Assembly: GCF_003151255.1 (NCBI RefSeq)
Contig: NZ_CP029481.1
Span: 1,302,001 to 1,366,000, forward strand
Direction of reading: 5' to 3'
Length of the DNA: 64,000 nucleotides
Origin: Microvirga sp. 17 mud 1-3
GTDB lineage: Bacteria > Pseudomonadota > Alphaproteobacteria > Rhizobiales > Beijerinckiaceae
Under the pieces are notes generated by a model. The model saw only the letters and a program-made list of their open reading frames with translations. It searched no databases and had not been told where the DNA came from. Positions 1-8,189 of the stretch are shown piece by piece (the stretch's first letter is position 1; each line of letters begins with the position of its first letter). The position numbers and the translations under genes are program-made.

Positions 1-415
1 CAATGCGGTGTGCAAGGTCTGCCATAATCGCAGGCGTGAGAGAGTTTCTCTGGGCCATGCGGTCGAACAGACATTCCTGGTCGAACCGGTGCATTTCCAC
101 TAGGGTATCGACCAATGGTCCCGTGCCATCCAGCACCAGCCGACCATCCGCCTCGCGCGTGATGGTGCGGACATTCATGTAGAGTTCCGGGGCCGTGCGG
201 CGGTTGAGGGTAAGCTCCTTCAGGCAGGCTGTATGCCTTTGCTGCGCCGTGGAATAGTCGAGATAGGGAAAGCGAACCGCCCGCTTCAGTTTGTAGGCCC
301 TGTCCCCTGCCAGGAAGATAATCGAGGCATGGGTCGTCATGACCTCCACAGGCGAGCGCGCTCCAAAGAGCCTCTTCAGGAACGCAATGGTTTCGACTTG
401 CTTATCGATGGGCAC
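1..415 (-). CDS. COG2187 aminoglycoside-phosphotransferase-like protein (C-terminus beyond window)
   Basis: Reading the minus strand from a GTG at 415 gives an uninterrupted frame that runs off the left edge (about 138 residues visible). The visible part contains the block FLAGDRAYKLKRAVRFPYLD, nearly the same as a block in the full-length gene at 2137-3195. That places it in the COG2187 family, whose members resemble aminoglycoside phosphotransferases and are often fused to a C-terminal P-loop kinase/ATPase. Any such fusion would lie outside the window. The GTG overlaps the last 14 bases of the PRPP synthetase gene, so the two are probably translated together; an in-frame stop shortly upstream rules out a longer start. 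The substrate is unknown: family membership comes from sequence, while antibiotic resistance is not implied. Confidence 0.75.
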   Translation of the reverse strand, partial: MPIDKQVETIAFLKRLFGARSPVEVMTTHASIIFLAGDRAYKLKRAVRFPYLDYSTAQQRHTACLKELTLNRRTAPELYMNVRTITREADGRLVLDGTGPLVDTLVEMHRFDQECLFDRMAQRNSLTPAIMADLAHRI

Positions 416-1949
416 CGCTGCCGCTCTGCGTCATGGGAAAAGATCCCGGGTGCCGGGCCCTGTCGCTCAGAGTCTGAGCGAAAACGTCCGACACGTCGAG
501 AATCGTAAGCCGATCGGAAAGGGCGGCCACGAACTCAGGTGTCTGAGGAATTGTATTCGCCAGGAGTACCGTGTCGATTGCCGGCTGGGTCAGGTTGGCA
601 AGTGCGGCCGGCCCGCCGACGCCATGCGTAGCCGCGACGATCACCCGCTTTGCGCCATGCTCACGGCATTGTCCTGCGACCCGCGCCATCGTCGTGCCTG
701 TGCTGATCAGGTCGTCCAGAATGACCGCCGTACAGCCGGAGACGTCTCCTGCGAAGAGATCGCCCGAAACCCGGCCCATGCTGCGCTGCTTGTCGGCGAG
801 ACCCTTGGAAACCGGGCGGCCAAGGTGCTCTTCCAGCACCTGGCGGAACAGTTCGGCCCGCTTGGCCCCCCCGATATCGGGCGATACGACAGCAAGCGAG
901 GTGTTGCCGGCTATGGCGGCAACATGGCGGCTGAAGGCAAGGTAGGCGTCGAGGTGGGTCGTGTTGCAGCGGAATGCATTCTGAAATGCGGCGAGGTTAT
1001 GGACCTCCATGGTCACGAGCCAATCGGCTCCGACCGCCTCAAACAGCTGGCCGATGTAGCGCGTCGTGATGGGATCGTAGGGTTTGGTCTGCCGATCCTT
1101 GCGGGCATAGCAGAGATAGGGAGCGACAACTGTAACGCGAGCGGCACCCGCATCCTTCAGTGCCCCCACGAAGAAGAGCAGGCGGCAGAGCCTGTCGTTG
1201 ACGCTCTGACTGGAGCTGCCATGAAGACCGGCGATTACCTGGACATCTCTGCGGCGCACGTCGACGAGAGGTCTGGTCTTATGTTCCCCGTCTTCGAAAT
1301 CACGCTCCTCATGGGGCTGAAGCGACTGGCCCATGTGGTGAGCGATGCGTTCTCCAAGATCAGTCGCTGACTTCAATGCGAACAGCAGCGGTTGGTTGTC
1401 GGCTGGTTGGGCAGGGAGCGGAGTCCATGCACTCGCCAGCCTTTCGGCATGTATCGGCCGAAGCGCTAAGCCGCCGAAGAGGCCATCCACGGCTTTTCCA
1501 TCTCCTGAAAGAGGTGCAAGAACGATTTCCACCCTGACCCGATGGTGATCGGCTGCATATGCCTCGAACTCCGCCAGGACCGGCTCGGCGCACCGCTGCA
1601 CAAGCCCAGAAAGCCGTCGAAGCCTGACAGCCCCACGTCGCCGCGGTGCTTTGGCCAGAACGACGACGCCGTGATCACACGCCCCCATCAGGTTCTCGAA
1701 TGCGGCTCCTCCGAACATCAGGACCGGCGCATTTGCTTGGGGATCTAGTTGGAGGATGAACCCGTTCCCGGCTGCTTCGCCAAGGTCGGGTACGGCAACC
1801 TCCTGAAGCTTCGGTGCGACACGGCCACTGCGCTTATCTTTCCAATAGTCAAACAGCCAAGAGAGAGCTTCGTCCTTCGGTTGGGGGGCAAAATCCAACC
1901 GCTCGAAGAGTCTTCGAAGGGTCGGATCTGTCGTTGCGAAGGTCGTCAT
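402..1949 (-). CDS. PAS_5 domain-PRPP synthetase (ribose-phosphate pyrophosphokinase-like) fusion
   Basis: A 515-residue protein in two parts. Residues about 25-170 resemble the alphaproteobacterial PAS_5 domain (LFDYWKDKRSGRVAP near residue 32). Residues about 187-500 are a PRPP synthetase: the N-terminal half has PYLCYARKD (278-285) and EVHN with His317, followed by SPDIGGAKR (356-364) and the PRPP loop VILDDLISTGTT (409-420). PRPP synthetases transfer pyrophosphate from ATP to ribose-5-phosphate in the cytoplasm, making the precursor for nucleotides and NAD. Typical enzymes are about 310-330 residues, so the N-terminal domain is an addition. No Met lies between the domains at a place suited to a separate start, so I read a true fusion. 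It sits upstream of the COG2187 gene and near pncB. It could instead be a dedicated phosphoribosyltransferase paralogue rather than the housekeeping Prs. Confidence 0.85.
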   Translation of the reverse strand: MTTFATTDPTLRRLFERLDFAPQPKDEALSWLFDYWKDKRSGRVAPKLQEVAVPDLGEAAGNGFILQLDPQANAPVLMFGGAAFENLMGACDHGVVVLAKAPRRRGAVRLRRLSGLVQRCAEPVLAEFEAYAADHHRVRVEIVLAPLSGDGKAVDGLFGGLALRPIHAERLASAWTPLPAQPADNQPLLFALKSATDLGERIAHHMGQSLQPHEERDFEDGEHKTRPLVDVRRRDVQVIAGLHGSSSQSVNDRLCRLLFFVGALKDAGAARVTVVAPYLCYARKDRQTKPYDPITTRYIGQLFEAVGADWLVTMEVHNLAAFQNAFRCNTTHLDAYLAFSRHVAAIAGNTSLAVVSPDIGGAKRAELFRQVLEEHLGRPVSKGLADKQRSMGRVSGDLFAGDVSGCTAVILDDLISTGTTMARVAGQCREHGAKRVIVAATHGVGGPAALANLTQPAIDTVLLANTIPQTPEFVAALSDRLTILDVSDVFAQTLSDRARHPGSFPMTQSGSGAHR

Positions 1950-2081
1950 AGCGCATCCAGTCTGGAGGGGTACTCATCTCGGCGAGCAGCCAAGTTTGAC
2001 CGGTCTCCCAGCCGTTCCGCTCGAGGGGAGCTCCTCGGCATTATTGTTGCTGGAAGCTAGCCGCCTCTGCATACCAATACA

Positions 2082-2095
2082 TTGACAATGGTCAT
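2082..2095. promoter_or_regulatory. Possible FNR/FixK-like box (imperfect)
   Basis: TTGACAATGGTCAT lies in the 187-base divergent region between the PRPP synthetase fusion and the COG2187 gene. It matches the TTGA-N6-TCAA pattern of FNR/FixK regulators except at the last base. A second, better box stands before pncB in the same cluster. Weak on its own. Confidence 0.35.
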
Positions 2096-2136
2096 GGAAA
2101 ACCGGCGGCTGGCTGAGACGTTGATCTCATGCGACA

Positions 2137-3195
2137 ATGCCACGACAATTCCGTCCGGTGCGACATATGTTCAACGGCACCTGCGCAAACGCACCGACAC
2201 TTGCGGCGAAGGTTCACTTCCTCGGCAAGTCATCGTCCTATCCTTATCGGCCCGATCAAGTTGTCGCGAAGGAGACCCACATGTCATGGGTGTTCCTCGC
2301 AGGCGAGAGGGTGTTCAAGCTGAAGAAGCCTGTTCGCTATCCCTATCTTGATTTTTCGACCCTGGAGGCTCGCGAGCGATATTGCCGTGAAGAGACACGA
2401 TTGAACCGTCGGCTTGCGCCCGGAATCTATCAGGGCGTTGTCCCTCTGACCTGTTCGTCCACGGGAGTGATGGCCCTAGGAGGGGAAGGGGAGATTGTAG
2501 ATTGGCTCGTCGAGATGCAGCGCCTGCCCGCCGATTGCATGCTTGACGTCCGCCTGAAGGAAGGACGCGTGGGCCAGGAGGAAGTTGGCCGACTTGCCCA
2601 GGTTCTGGCGAACTTTTACCGGCACGCCGAGCACCCCTCCGTCGATCCGGATATGCTCTTCCGGCACTTTACCCAGGAAATAGCCGAGAACCGGACCGTA
2701 CTTCTGCGCCCTGATCTGTGGCCGGACGTATCCAAGGCGTCGGCGCTTCTCGATCAGCTTGATGCGGCGCTCGGGAAGATCCGCCCTCGTTTGCGAGAGA
2801 GGTCCCAATCGGGCTGCATCGTCGATGGTCACGGCGATCTGCGACCGGAGCATATCTGCCTGGCAAATCCCATCGTGATCTTCGATTGTCTCGAGTTTAA
2901 CCGGGATTTGCGGCTGGTCGATCCCTATGACGAACTGGCATTTCTGGCCATGGAGTGCGCTCACCTGAACGCAGCATGGTTCGGCCGCGCTCTGATCGAG
3001 CGCGTGGCAGAGCTCATGGGAGACACCATTCCGCATGACCTTCTCGGCACCTATACGGCTCTCCATGCGGTTCTCCGAGCCCGACTTTCACTGGCGCATC
3101 TTCTGGATCCTTCTCCGCGAGAACCTCAGAAGTGGCGCCCGCAGGCAAGGCAGTATCTGGATTTGGCGGAGCGCGCGCTTGTATCGCTGTCGTGA
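2137..3195 (+). CDS. COG2187 aminoglycoside-phosphotransferase-like protein
   Basis: A 352-residue kinase-fold protein. Near the N-terminus are ETHMSWVFLAGERVFKLKK and the PYLDFST block typical of COG2187. The catalytic-loop equivalent HGDLRPEH is near residues 232-239 and the metal-binding Asp equivalent lies in IFDCLEF just after, so phosphotransferase chemistry looks intact. No P-loop domain follows, so this is a single-domain member, unlike many relatives that carry a C-terminal ATPase. The substrate is unknown. It diverges from the PRPP synthetase fusion and converges on pncB. The start is uncertain: ATG 2137 is the longest, and ATG 2167 is an alternative; conserved sequence begins about residue 25. 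It is a paralogue of the partial gene at the left edge. Confidence 0.8.
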   Translation: MPRQFRPVRHMFNGTCANAPTLAAKVHFLGKSSSYPYRPDQVVAKETHMSWVFLAGERVFKLKKPVRYPYLDFSTLEARERYCREETRLNRRLAPGIYQGVVPLTCSSTGVMALGGEGEIVDWLVEMQRLPADCMLDVRLKEGRVGQEEVGRLAQVLANFYRHAEHPSVDPDMLFRHFTQEIAENRTVLLRPDLWPDVSKASALLDQLDAALGKIRPRLRERSQSGCIVDGHGDLRPEHICLANPIVIFDCLEFNRDLRLVDPYDELAFLAMECAHLNAAWFGRALIERVAELMGDTIPHDLLGTYTALHAVLRARLSLAHLLDPSPREPQKWRPQARQYLDLAERALVSLS

Positions 3196-3233
3196 AGGCA
3201 GAAATTCGGCTTAAGGGCAATGGTATATAGGAT

Positions 3234-4607
3234 CTATTCCAGCTTTGACGAAGCCATGAGCTTCTGACGAACATCCTGCTCGTAGTCCTGAAGATTGTCA
3301 CTGACGCTGATCGGGTAAGGAGAGGTCGATGCTTTGACCATGCGGAGGCCTCCAGGCAGTTGCTCGATCGAGCGTCGAGCGTGTTCCCGGATCTCGGCCA
3401 AGGCGGGAGCCGGCGCGACGCGCCGCCCGCTCAGCATCACCGGCTGCAGGAGCGGAGAGCCGTCCCGATGCTCGGAACCACGAGCAATCACGTCGCCTTC
3501 GGCCAAACCATTCCGCATTGCACGGAAGATCTGCTTGCGGCCCGGCAGGGTACGCTTGCCTGGCGAGAGCTTCATTCGACCAACGCCGGCATATTCCACC
3601 AGTTTATAAGCTATATCGAGGGCAGGGGCATCCTCTGAAACGCTCATGCTCGTTCCAACCCCGAAGGCATCGATTGGGGCTTCGGCCATGAGGAGCTCGG
3701 TGATCCTGTATTCGTCAAGCCCGCCGCTGGCAAAGATCTGGAGATCCTGCAGTCCCGCTGCATCAAGGATCGATCTCGTCCCCTTGGCCAGCGTCGCCAG
3801 ATCGCCCGAGTCCAGCCGCACGCCTTGAATACGGCAGTTTGGTCCGAGTTCCTTGGCAAGCTCGACGACCCGCCGGACCCCTTCCAGCGTGTCGTAGGTG
3901 TCGACGAGCAGGGTGGTTCCTGGGAATACCCTGGCGAAATCCCGGAAGGCTTCAGCCTCGGACGCACAGGCCTGAACGAAGCTATGGGCCATCGTCCCCG
4001 CAACGGGGATTCCCCATCGCTGCCCGGCTGCGAGGTTCGAGGTTGCGGCAGCGCCTGCAATAAAGAATGCCCTTGCGCCTTTGACGGCTGCATCCAGTCC
4101 CTGTGCACGCCGTGCACCGAAATCGACGACAGGCCGCCCCTGGGCTGCTTCAACGATCCGGGCCGCCTTGGAGGCCAGGATGGTCTGGAGGCCGATCTGG
4201 TTCAGGGCCATGGTCTCGATGATTTGCGCCTGGCTGATGGGTGCGGCGATTTCGAGAAGCGGCTCGTTCGGAAAGACTGGCGTCCCTTCCGGGACCGCAT
4301 AGACATCGCCCGTGAACTGGAAATCTCTCAGCTGATCGATGAACGTTTGGGGAAACAGGGGATGCGATGACAGGTAAGCCAGATCCGTCTCGCTGAAGGA
4401 TAGGTTTTCCAGATCTTGTAGAAAGGGGTTGAGGCCGCAGGCCAGAAGATAGTTCCGCTGCGGGGGCAGCTTTCGGAAGAATAGGTCGAACACAGCAATG
4501 TCGCGCATGCTGAGTTCGCTGTAAGCGCGCAGCATCGTCAGTTCATAAAGATCTGTGAAGAGAGCATCGGTGCCGCTTGCACTCTCGGTCCAGACCGAAT
4601 CGGGCAT
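3234..4607 (-). CDS. pncB: Nicotinate phosphoribosyltransferase
   Basis: A 457-residue cytoplasmic enzyme that joins nicotinate to PRPP to give nicotinate mononucleotide, the entry step of the Preiss-Handler NAD salvage route; ATP hydrolysis drives it through a phosphohistidine. The family signature is clear: FTDLYELTM near residue 17, GTMAHSFV with the likely phosphorylated His208, LVDTYDT at 234-240, and GVRLDSGDL near 262. Length and motif order are normal. It lies in a cluster with a PRPP synthetase that could supply its co-substrate. The promoter region upstream (4608-5023) carries an FNR/FixK-like box 145 bases before the start, which suggests oxygen-responsive control. Confidence 0.93.
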   Translation of the reverse strand: MPDSVWTESASGTDALFTDLYELTMLRAYSELSMRDIAVFDLFFRKLPPQRNYLLACGLNPFLQDLENLSFSETDLAYLSSHPLFPQTFIDQLRDFQFTGDVYAVPEGTPVFPNEPLLEIAAPISQAQIIETMALNQIGLQTILASKAARIVEAAQGRPVVDFGARRAQGLDAAVKGARAFFIAGAAATSNLAAGQRWGIPVAGTMAHSFVQACASEAEAFRDFARVFPGTTLLVDTYDTLEGVRRVVELAKELGPNCRIQGVRLDSGDLATLAKGTRSILDAAGLQDLQIFASGGLDEYRITELLMAEAPIDAFGVGTSMSVSEDAPALDIAYKLVEYAGVGRMKLSPGKRTLPGRKQIFRAMRNGLAEGDVIARGSEHRDGSPLLQPVMLSGRRVAPAPALAEIREHARRSIEQLPGGLRMVKASTSPYPISVSDNLQDYEQDVRQKLMASSKLE

Positions 4608-5023
4608 GATCTCACCTGAACCACTGGGTGGATCTTAGGGCCTGCCGCGCACCGTAATACGGCCCGTCAGACAGAAGCAGGACATGCGTCATGGAGTAAC
4701 TCTCCACGCTATCGCAACAGCTTAAGGGAAACCCTTGCGACTCGCCTGACCTTGAGATTTATCAAAAGCAGGTTTGCGGGAAGGCCGGGCCATATTACCC
4801 GGATTGCTTCGCTGCGGACATCAACCCGGGAGGCAACCTGATTCCGAAATCCGTGGGTGGGCCTCCGTCTTTACGAGAATTGAACGCCGGAAGGGCAACC
4901 CAAGTGCTAAACAGGCCCGGCGTAGGATGCGGTGACGCGACGCTGACTTCTCTTCAGGGTGGAAAGACGCCGCGAGTAACCGTCCCCTAATGATTGAAAT
5001 CTTATCTCGTGAGGTTGCTGAAC
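4608..5023. other. Divergent intergenic region between pncB and the dehydrogenase gene
   Basis: A 416-base stretch without a convincing gene. Short open frames here lack family features. It must hold promoters for both flanking genes. The only site I can name is the FNR/FixK-like box at 4752-4765. Confidence 0.6.
4752..4765. promoter_or_regulatory. FNR/FixK-like binding site
   Basis: TTGAGATTTATCAA fits TTGA-N6-TCAA, the FixK/FNR consensus, and differs from the strict TTGAT-N4-ATCAA form at one base. It lies 145 bases upstream of pncB and 259 upstream of the dehydrogenase start, closer to pncB. Function is inferred from the match only. Confidence 0.5.
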
Positions 5024-6091
5024 ATGAAGATCCTGGTTCTCCCCGGTGACGGAATCGGCCCTGAGATCACCGCCGCCACGACCAAGGTTCTTCAGGTTCT
5101 CGATGCAAGGGTTGGTCTTAACCTCAAGCTCGAAGCGCTGGACATTGGCCTGGTGACGCTGAAGTCGCAGGGCACGACCTTGCCCGACACGGTCATGAAG
5201 CGCATCCCGGAGGTGGATGGCGTCATCCTCGGACCCGTGTCGCACTACGAATATCCATCGCGCCAGGAGGGCGGCATCAATCCGTCCGGCGAACTCCGCG
5301 TCAAGTTCGAGCTCTACGCCAATATCCGCCCCTGCCGCTCCCGGGAGGGGCTGACGATCCTGCGCAAGCCCATGGATCTGGTGATTGTCCGCGAGAACAC
5401 GGAAGGATTTTATTCAGATCGTAACATGTTCGCGGGCAGCGGCGAGTTCATGCCCGATCCCGATATGGCGCTCTCGATCCGCAAGGTGACGGCCAAGGGC
5501 TCGGCGCGGGTCGCCTGGGCCGCCTTCACGCTGGCCCGGGGTCGACGCAAAAAGGTCACGGCGGTTCACAAGGCGAACGTCCTCAAGCTCTCGGATAACC
5601 TCTTCCTGCGCGAGGTCCGCAAAGTGGCTCAGGACTTCCCGGACGTTGAACTGGACGACCTGATCGTCGATGCGGCGGCCGCGCATCTCATCCGCACCCC
5701 TGACCGTTTCGATGTCATCGTCACCACCAACATGTTCGGCGACATTCTCTCCGACGAGGCGTCGGAGCTGTCCGGCAGTCTCGGCCTTGGGGGCTCCATC
5801 AATGCCGGTGACGAGATCTGTGTCGCCCAGGCCCAGCACGGTTCTGCTCCTGATATTGCCGGGAAGAACATCGCCAACCCGACATCGCTCATTCTCTCGG
5901 CCGCGATGCTCCTCGACTGGCGCGGCCGGCGTGATGCGAACGAGAATCTAATCCGCGCGGCCGCTCTTCTCGAAGCCTCCGTCGAGATGGTCCTGGATCA
6001 TCCGGCGACCCGTACGCGGGACATCGGCGGCACCCTCGGCACGGATGCCTTCGCGGAGGCCGTCTGCTCGAGCATCAGGACAGCGAACTGA
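5024..6091 (+). CDS. Isocitrate/isopropylmalate dehydrogenase family protein
   Basis: A 355-residue beta-decarboxylating dehydrogenase that would oxidise a malate-type hydroxy acid with NAD(P)+ and divalent metal. It begins MKILVLPGDGIGPEI, has the substrate loop VIVRENTEGFYSD, the catalytic Lys in VTAVHKANVLK, and the metal-binding Asp residues around MFGDILSDEASEL. The C-terminal region DIGGTLGT is also typical. I chose ATG 5024 over an upstream in-frame ATG (4994) because the conserved fold begins exactly there and GAGG precedes it. Substrate cannot be fixed: 3-isopropylmalate, tartrate/malate or isocitrate are all possible. An SDR follows 149 bases downstream on the same strand, so the pair may form a small catabolic unit rather than leucine synthesis. 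Confidence 0.88.
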   Translation: MKILVLPGDGIGPEITAATTKVLQVLDARVGLNLKLEALDIGLVTLKSQGTTLPDTVMKRIPEVDGVILGPVSHYEYPSRQEGGINPSGELRVKFELYANIRPCRSREGLTILRKPMDLVIVRENTEGFYSDRNMFAGSGEFMPDPDMALSIRKVTAKGSARVAWAAFTLARGRRKKVTAVHKANVLKLSDNLFLREVRKVAQDFPDVELDDLIVDAAAAHLIRTPDRFDVIVTTNMFGDILSDEASELSGSLGLGGSINAGDEICVAQAQHGSAPDIAGKNIANPTSLILSAAMLLDWRGRRDANENLIRAAALLEASVEMVLDHPATRTRDIGGTLGTDAFAEAVCSSIRTAN

Positions 6092-6240
6092 GCCTCTCTG
6101 TCATTGACCAATCGCAATCCAGCGGATGGGGGCTCGGCTACTCTGTCTCGGCAACCCGTCTGGGATGCGATCCATTCGGGGCAACGGTCCGGCGGGAGGG
6201 CCGCCGGCATCGGCGCATGTGATCACGGGGAACGTTTGGG

Positions 6241-7017
6241 ATGAACCGGGTCAAGGACAAGGTCGTGATCGTCACCGGAGCCGCGCTCGGTCTCGGCCAC
6301 GCCTCCGCGATGATGCTGGCGCGCGAGGGTGCCAAAATCGTGCTCACGGACATCAAGGATGCCGAAGGCGAGGCGGCGGCTCAAGCGATCCGCGAGATCG
6401 GCAGTGAGGTGTTTTACCTCCACCACGATGTCTCCAGCGAGCCGCAATGGCAGCACGTCATGGCTCAGACACTGGACAGGTTCGGTCGCGTCGATGTTCT
6501 GGTCAACAATGCCGGCGTTGCCGATGGGTGCCCTCCCGAGGAGGAAACGCTCGAGCACTGGCACTGGCTGATGAGCATCAATCTGGACGGCGTTTTCCTG
6601 GGAACGAAGCACGCCATCCGCGCCATGAAGGCAGGAACGCCGCCCGGAGGCGCGATCATCAACCTGTCGTCCGTCGCCGGCATGATCGGCATTCCCGATC
6701 TCGGCGCCTACTGCACGTCAAAAGGCGGCGTCCGGCTCTACACGAAATCGGTCGCGCTTTATTGCGCCAAGGCAGGCTTGAACATTCGGGTGAACTCCAT
6801 CCATCCCGGGTACATCTGGACGCCCATGGTGAAGAACTACCTGGCTCAGCACGGGGATGTGGAGGTGGGTCGCCGGACCGCGGACGAGCTTCACCCGCTC
6901 GGCCATATCGGTGAGCCGGACGACATCGCCTATGGCGTGGTCTATCTCGCTTCGGACGAATCCAAGTTCATGACAGGGGCCGAGCTTGTTATCGATGGCG
7001 GTTATACGATCCAGTGA
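6241..7017 (+). CDS. SDR family NAD(P)-dependent oxidoreductase
   Basis: A 258-residue classical short-chain dehydrogenase. The cofactor motif TGAALGLGHA is near residue 13, NNAG near 90, the catalytic Ser in INLSSVAG, and the Tyr/Lys pair in YCTSKGG. LTDIKD after beta-strand 2 (Asp in place of a basic residue) suggests a preference for NAD(H). The C-terminus GAELVIDGGYT is family-typical. Alcohol-to-ketone oxidation is the expected reaction, but the substrate is unknown. It follows a malate-type dehydrogenase gene on the same strand. Confidence 0.9.
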   Translation: MNRVKDKVVIVTGAALGLGHASAMMLAREGAKIVLTDIKDAEGEAAAQAIREIGSEVFYLHHDVSSEPQWQHVMAQTLDRFGRVDVLVNNAGVADGCPPEEETLEHWHWLMSINLDGVFLGTKHAIRAMKAGTPPGGAIINLSSVAGMIGIPDLGAYCTSKGGVRLYTKSVALYCAKAGLNIRVNSIHPGYIWTPMVKNYLAQHGDVEVGRRTADELHPLGHIGEPDDIAYGVVYLASDESKFMTGAELVIDGGYTIQ

Positions 7018-7269
7018 ATTCCTTCCGCTCCAGGAGCGAATACTAAGCCAGGTTTCATCGATTCTGATGCGGAATAGTTCTTTCCTCGCCGGCGCCATGG
7101 TTTAGCCCTGTCCATGGGGGAACCTCGGCCGATATCCGGGGTTCTCGCCCCATAAATACTTCGTGGCGCACAAGCACAGACATGCCCGATCTCGCCTCAT
7201 CCCTCCGCTGTGCCCGACCAGGGCGTGCTGGCGCTCGGATGGCCGGGAGGGGCGACGGCGGAGAGTGAC

Positions 7270-7542
7270 GTGGCGATCTCGCAATACCGGAACCTGATGT
7301 GGGACCTGGCGGTGATCTTCGCCGTGCTGTCCCCGTTTACCCTCATCATGGGCTATTATTCCCGCAGGAGGTTCCATGCACTCCTGAAGGCTCCGCTGAA
7401 TGAGGAGGTCGAACAGGAGACCCATGACTGGGAGCACCGTGTTCGCCGCTGGACCATTCTGGAATTCCTCGTGCCCGGCCTCTCGATCCTCTCGTTCATC
7501 GCCTGGCTGGTCCTATCCCATCTCTCGGCCGGCGTCTCGTGA
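7270..7542 (+). CDS. Small membrane protein of unknown function
   Basis: About 90 residues with two predicted membrane helices, one near the N-terminus (LAVIFAVLSPFTLIMGYY) and one near the C-terminus (FLVPGLSILSFIAWLVL), separated by a charged segment. I chose GTG 7270 because GGAGAG sits just upstream; a GTG at 7210 would extend the protein by 20 low-complexity residues. I recognise no family. Its 3' end overlaps the 3' end of the opposite-strand gene by 47 bases, which is unusual in this window. Confidence 0.5.
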   Translation: MAISQYRNLMWDLAVIFAVLSPFTLIMGYYSRRRFHALLKAPLNEEVEQETHDWEHRVRRWTILEFLVPGLSILSFIAWLVLSHLSAGVS

Positions 7543-8134
7543 CCGGCCCCAGGACCGGCGCAAGCGCCTGAGCGACGAAGAAAGCCATCTGCGGAAGGAC
7601 CAGAAGAGCATCCCGGATGCCGTAGGCGAGTCCGTAGAGAAGAAGTGCCGGAAGTGACAGGACAGCAACGCTGAGCAGAAGGAGCGGCCGCCTCAGGAGT
7701 TCGACCTCGAAGGCAAGTTCGCCGAGACGGCGGAAGCGCGGGTCTTCGCCGATCGGAGCCGACCCGTCCACGCGCTGCGTGAACTCATGGGTACGGAACC
7801 GCTCCCATTCGATGTCCTCCAGGGGTGAGGGCCGGCAACTGGGGTGCCGACGGGCAAGTCCCATTTCCGTCATACCCCTCACGGCCAAGGCCAGGAGCGA
7901 GGCCGGCACGGCGGCAAGCAGGACCAGGGCCATGCCCGGTCCGAGAAGGGGCTCGAGGCTCTCATTCACACGGGCCCGGTCCGCCTCCCCATAGCGAGGA
8001 TCCTCCTTCAGGGCGCGCGTGAGGGCCTCAAGCCGCGCATGGCGGCGGCGGGCGAACGGCGCGGTCGCAAGCGCCAGGATCCAGCCGGCGACCGGCACGG
8101 CGAAGAGCAGAAGGACGATCACGGACGACGTCAT
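7496..8134 (-). CDS. Hypothetical membrane protein
   Basis: A 212-residue protein with about four hydrophobic stretches: residues 1-25, around 65-88, and two in the 148-195 region. Between them is an acidic, arginine-rich soluble segment. I recognise no family. It lies 55 bases downstream of the aldo/keto reductase gene on the same strand and may be co-transcribed. It converges on, and overlaps, the small membrane protein gene. The composition is that of a real membrane protein rather than an antisense artefact, but evidence is limited. Confidence 0.55.
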   Translation of the reverse strand: MTSSVIVLLLFAVPVAGWILALATAPFARRRHARLEALTRALKEDPRYGEADRARVNESLEPLLGPGMALVLLAAVPASLLALAVRGMTEMGLARRHPSCRPSPLEDIEWERFRTHEFTQRVDGSAPIGEDPRFRRLGELAFEVELLRRPLLLLSVAVLSLPALLLYGLAYGIRDALLVLPQMAFFVAQALAPVLGPVTRRRPRDGIGPARR

Positions 8135-8189
8135 CGGGCCGCTCCCAGCAGACCAGCATACAGGGCCGGGTGGAGCCGGAACAGGGCGG

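Noticed and set aside
1..415. Aminoglycoside resistance
   Set aside because: COG2187 proteins only resemble these enzymes by fold; context points to nucleotide metabolism.
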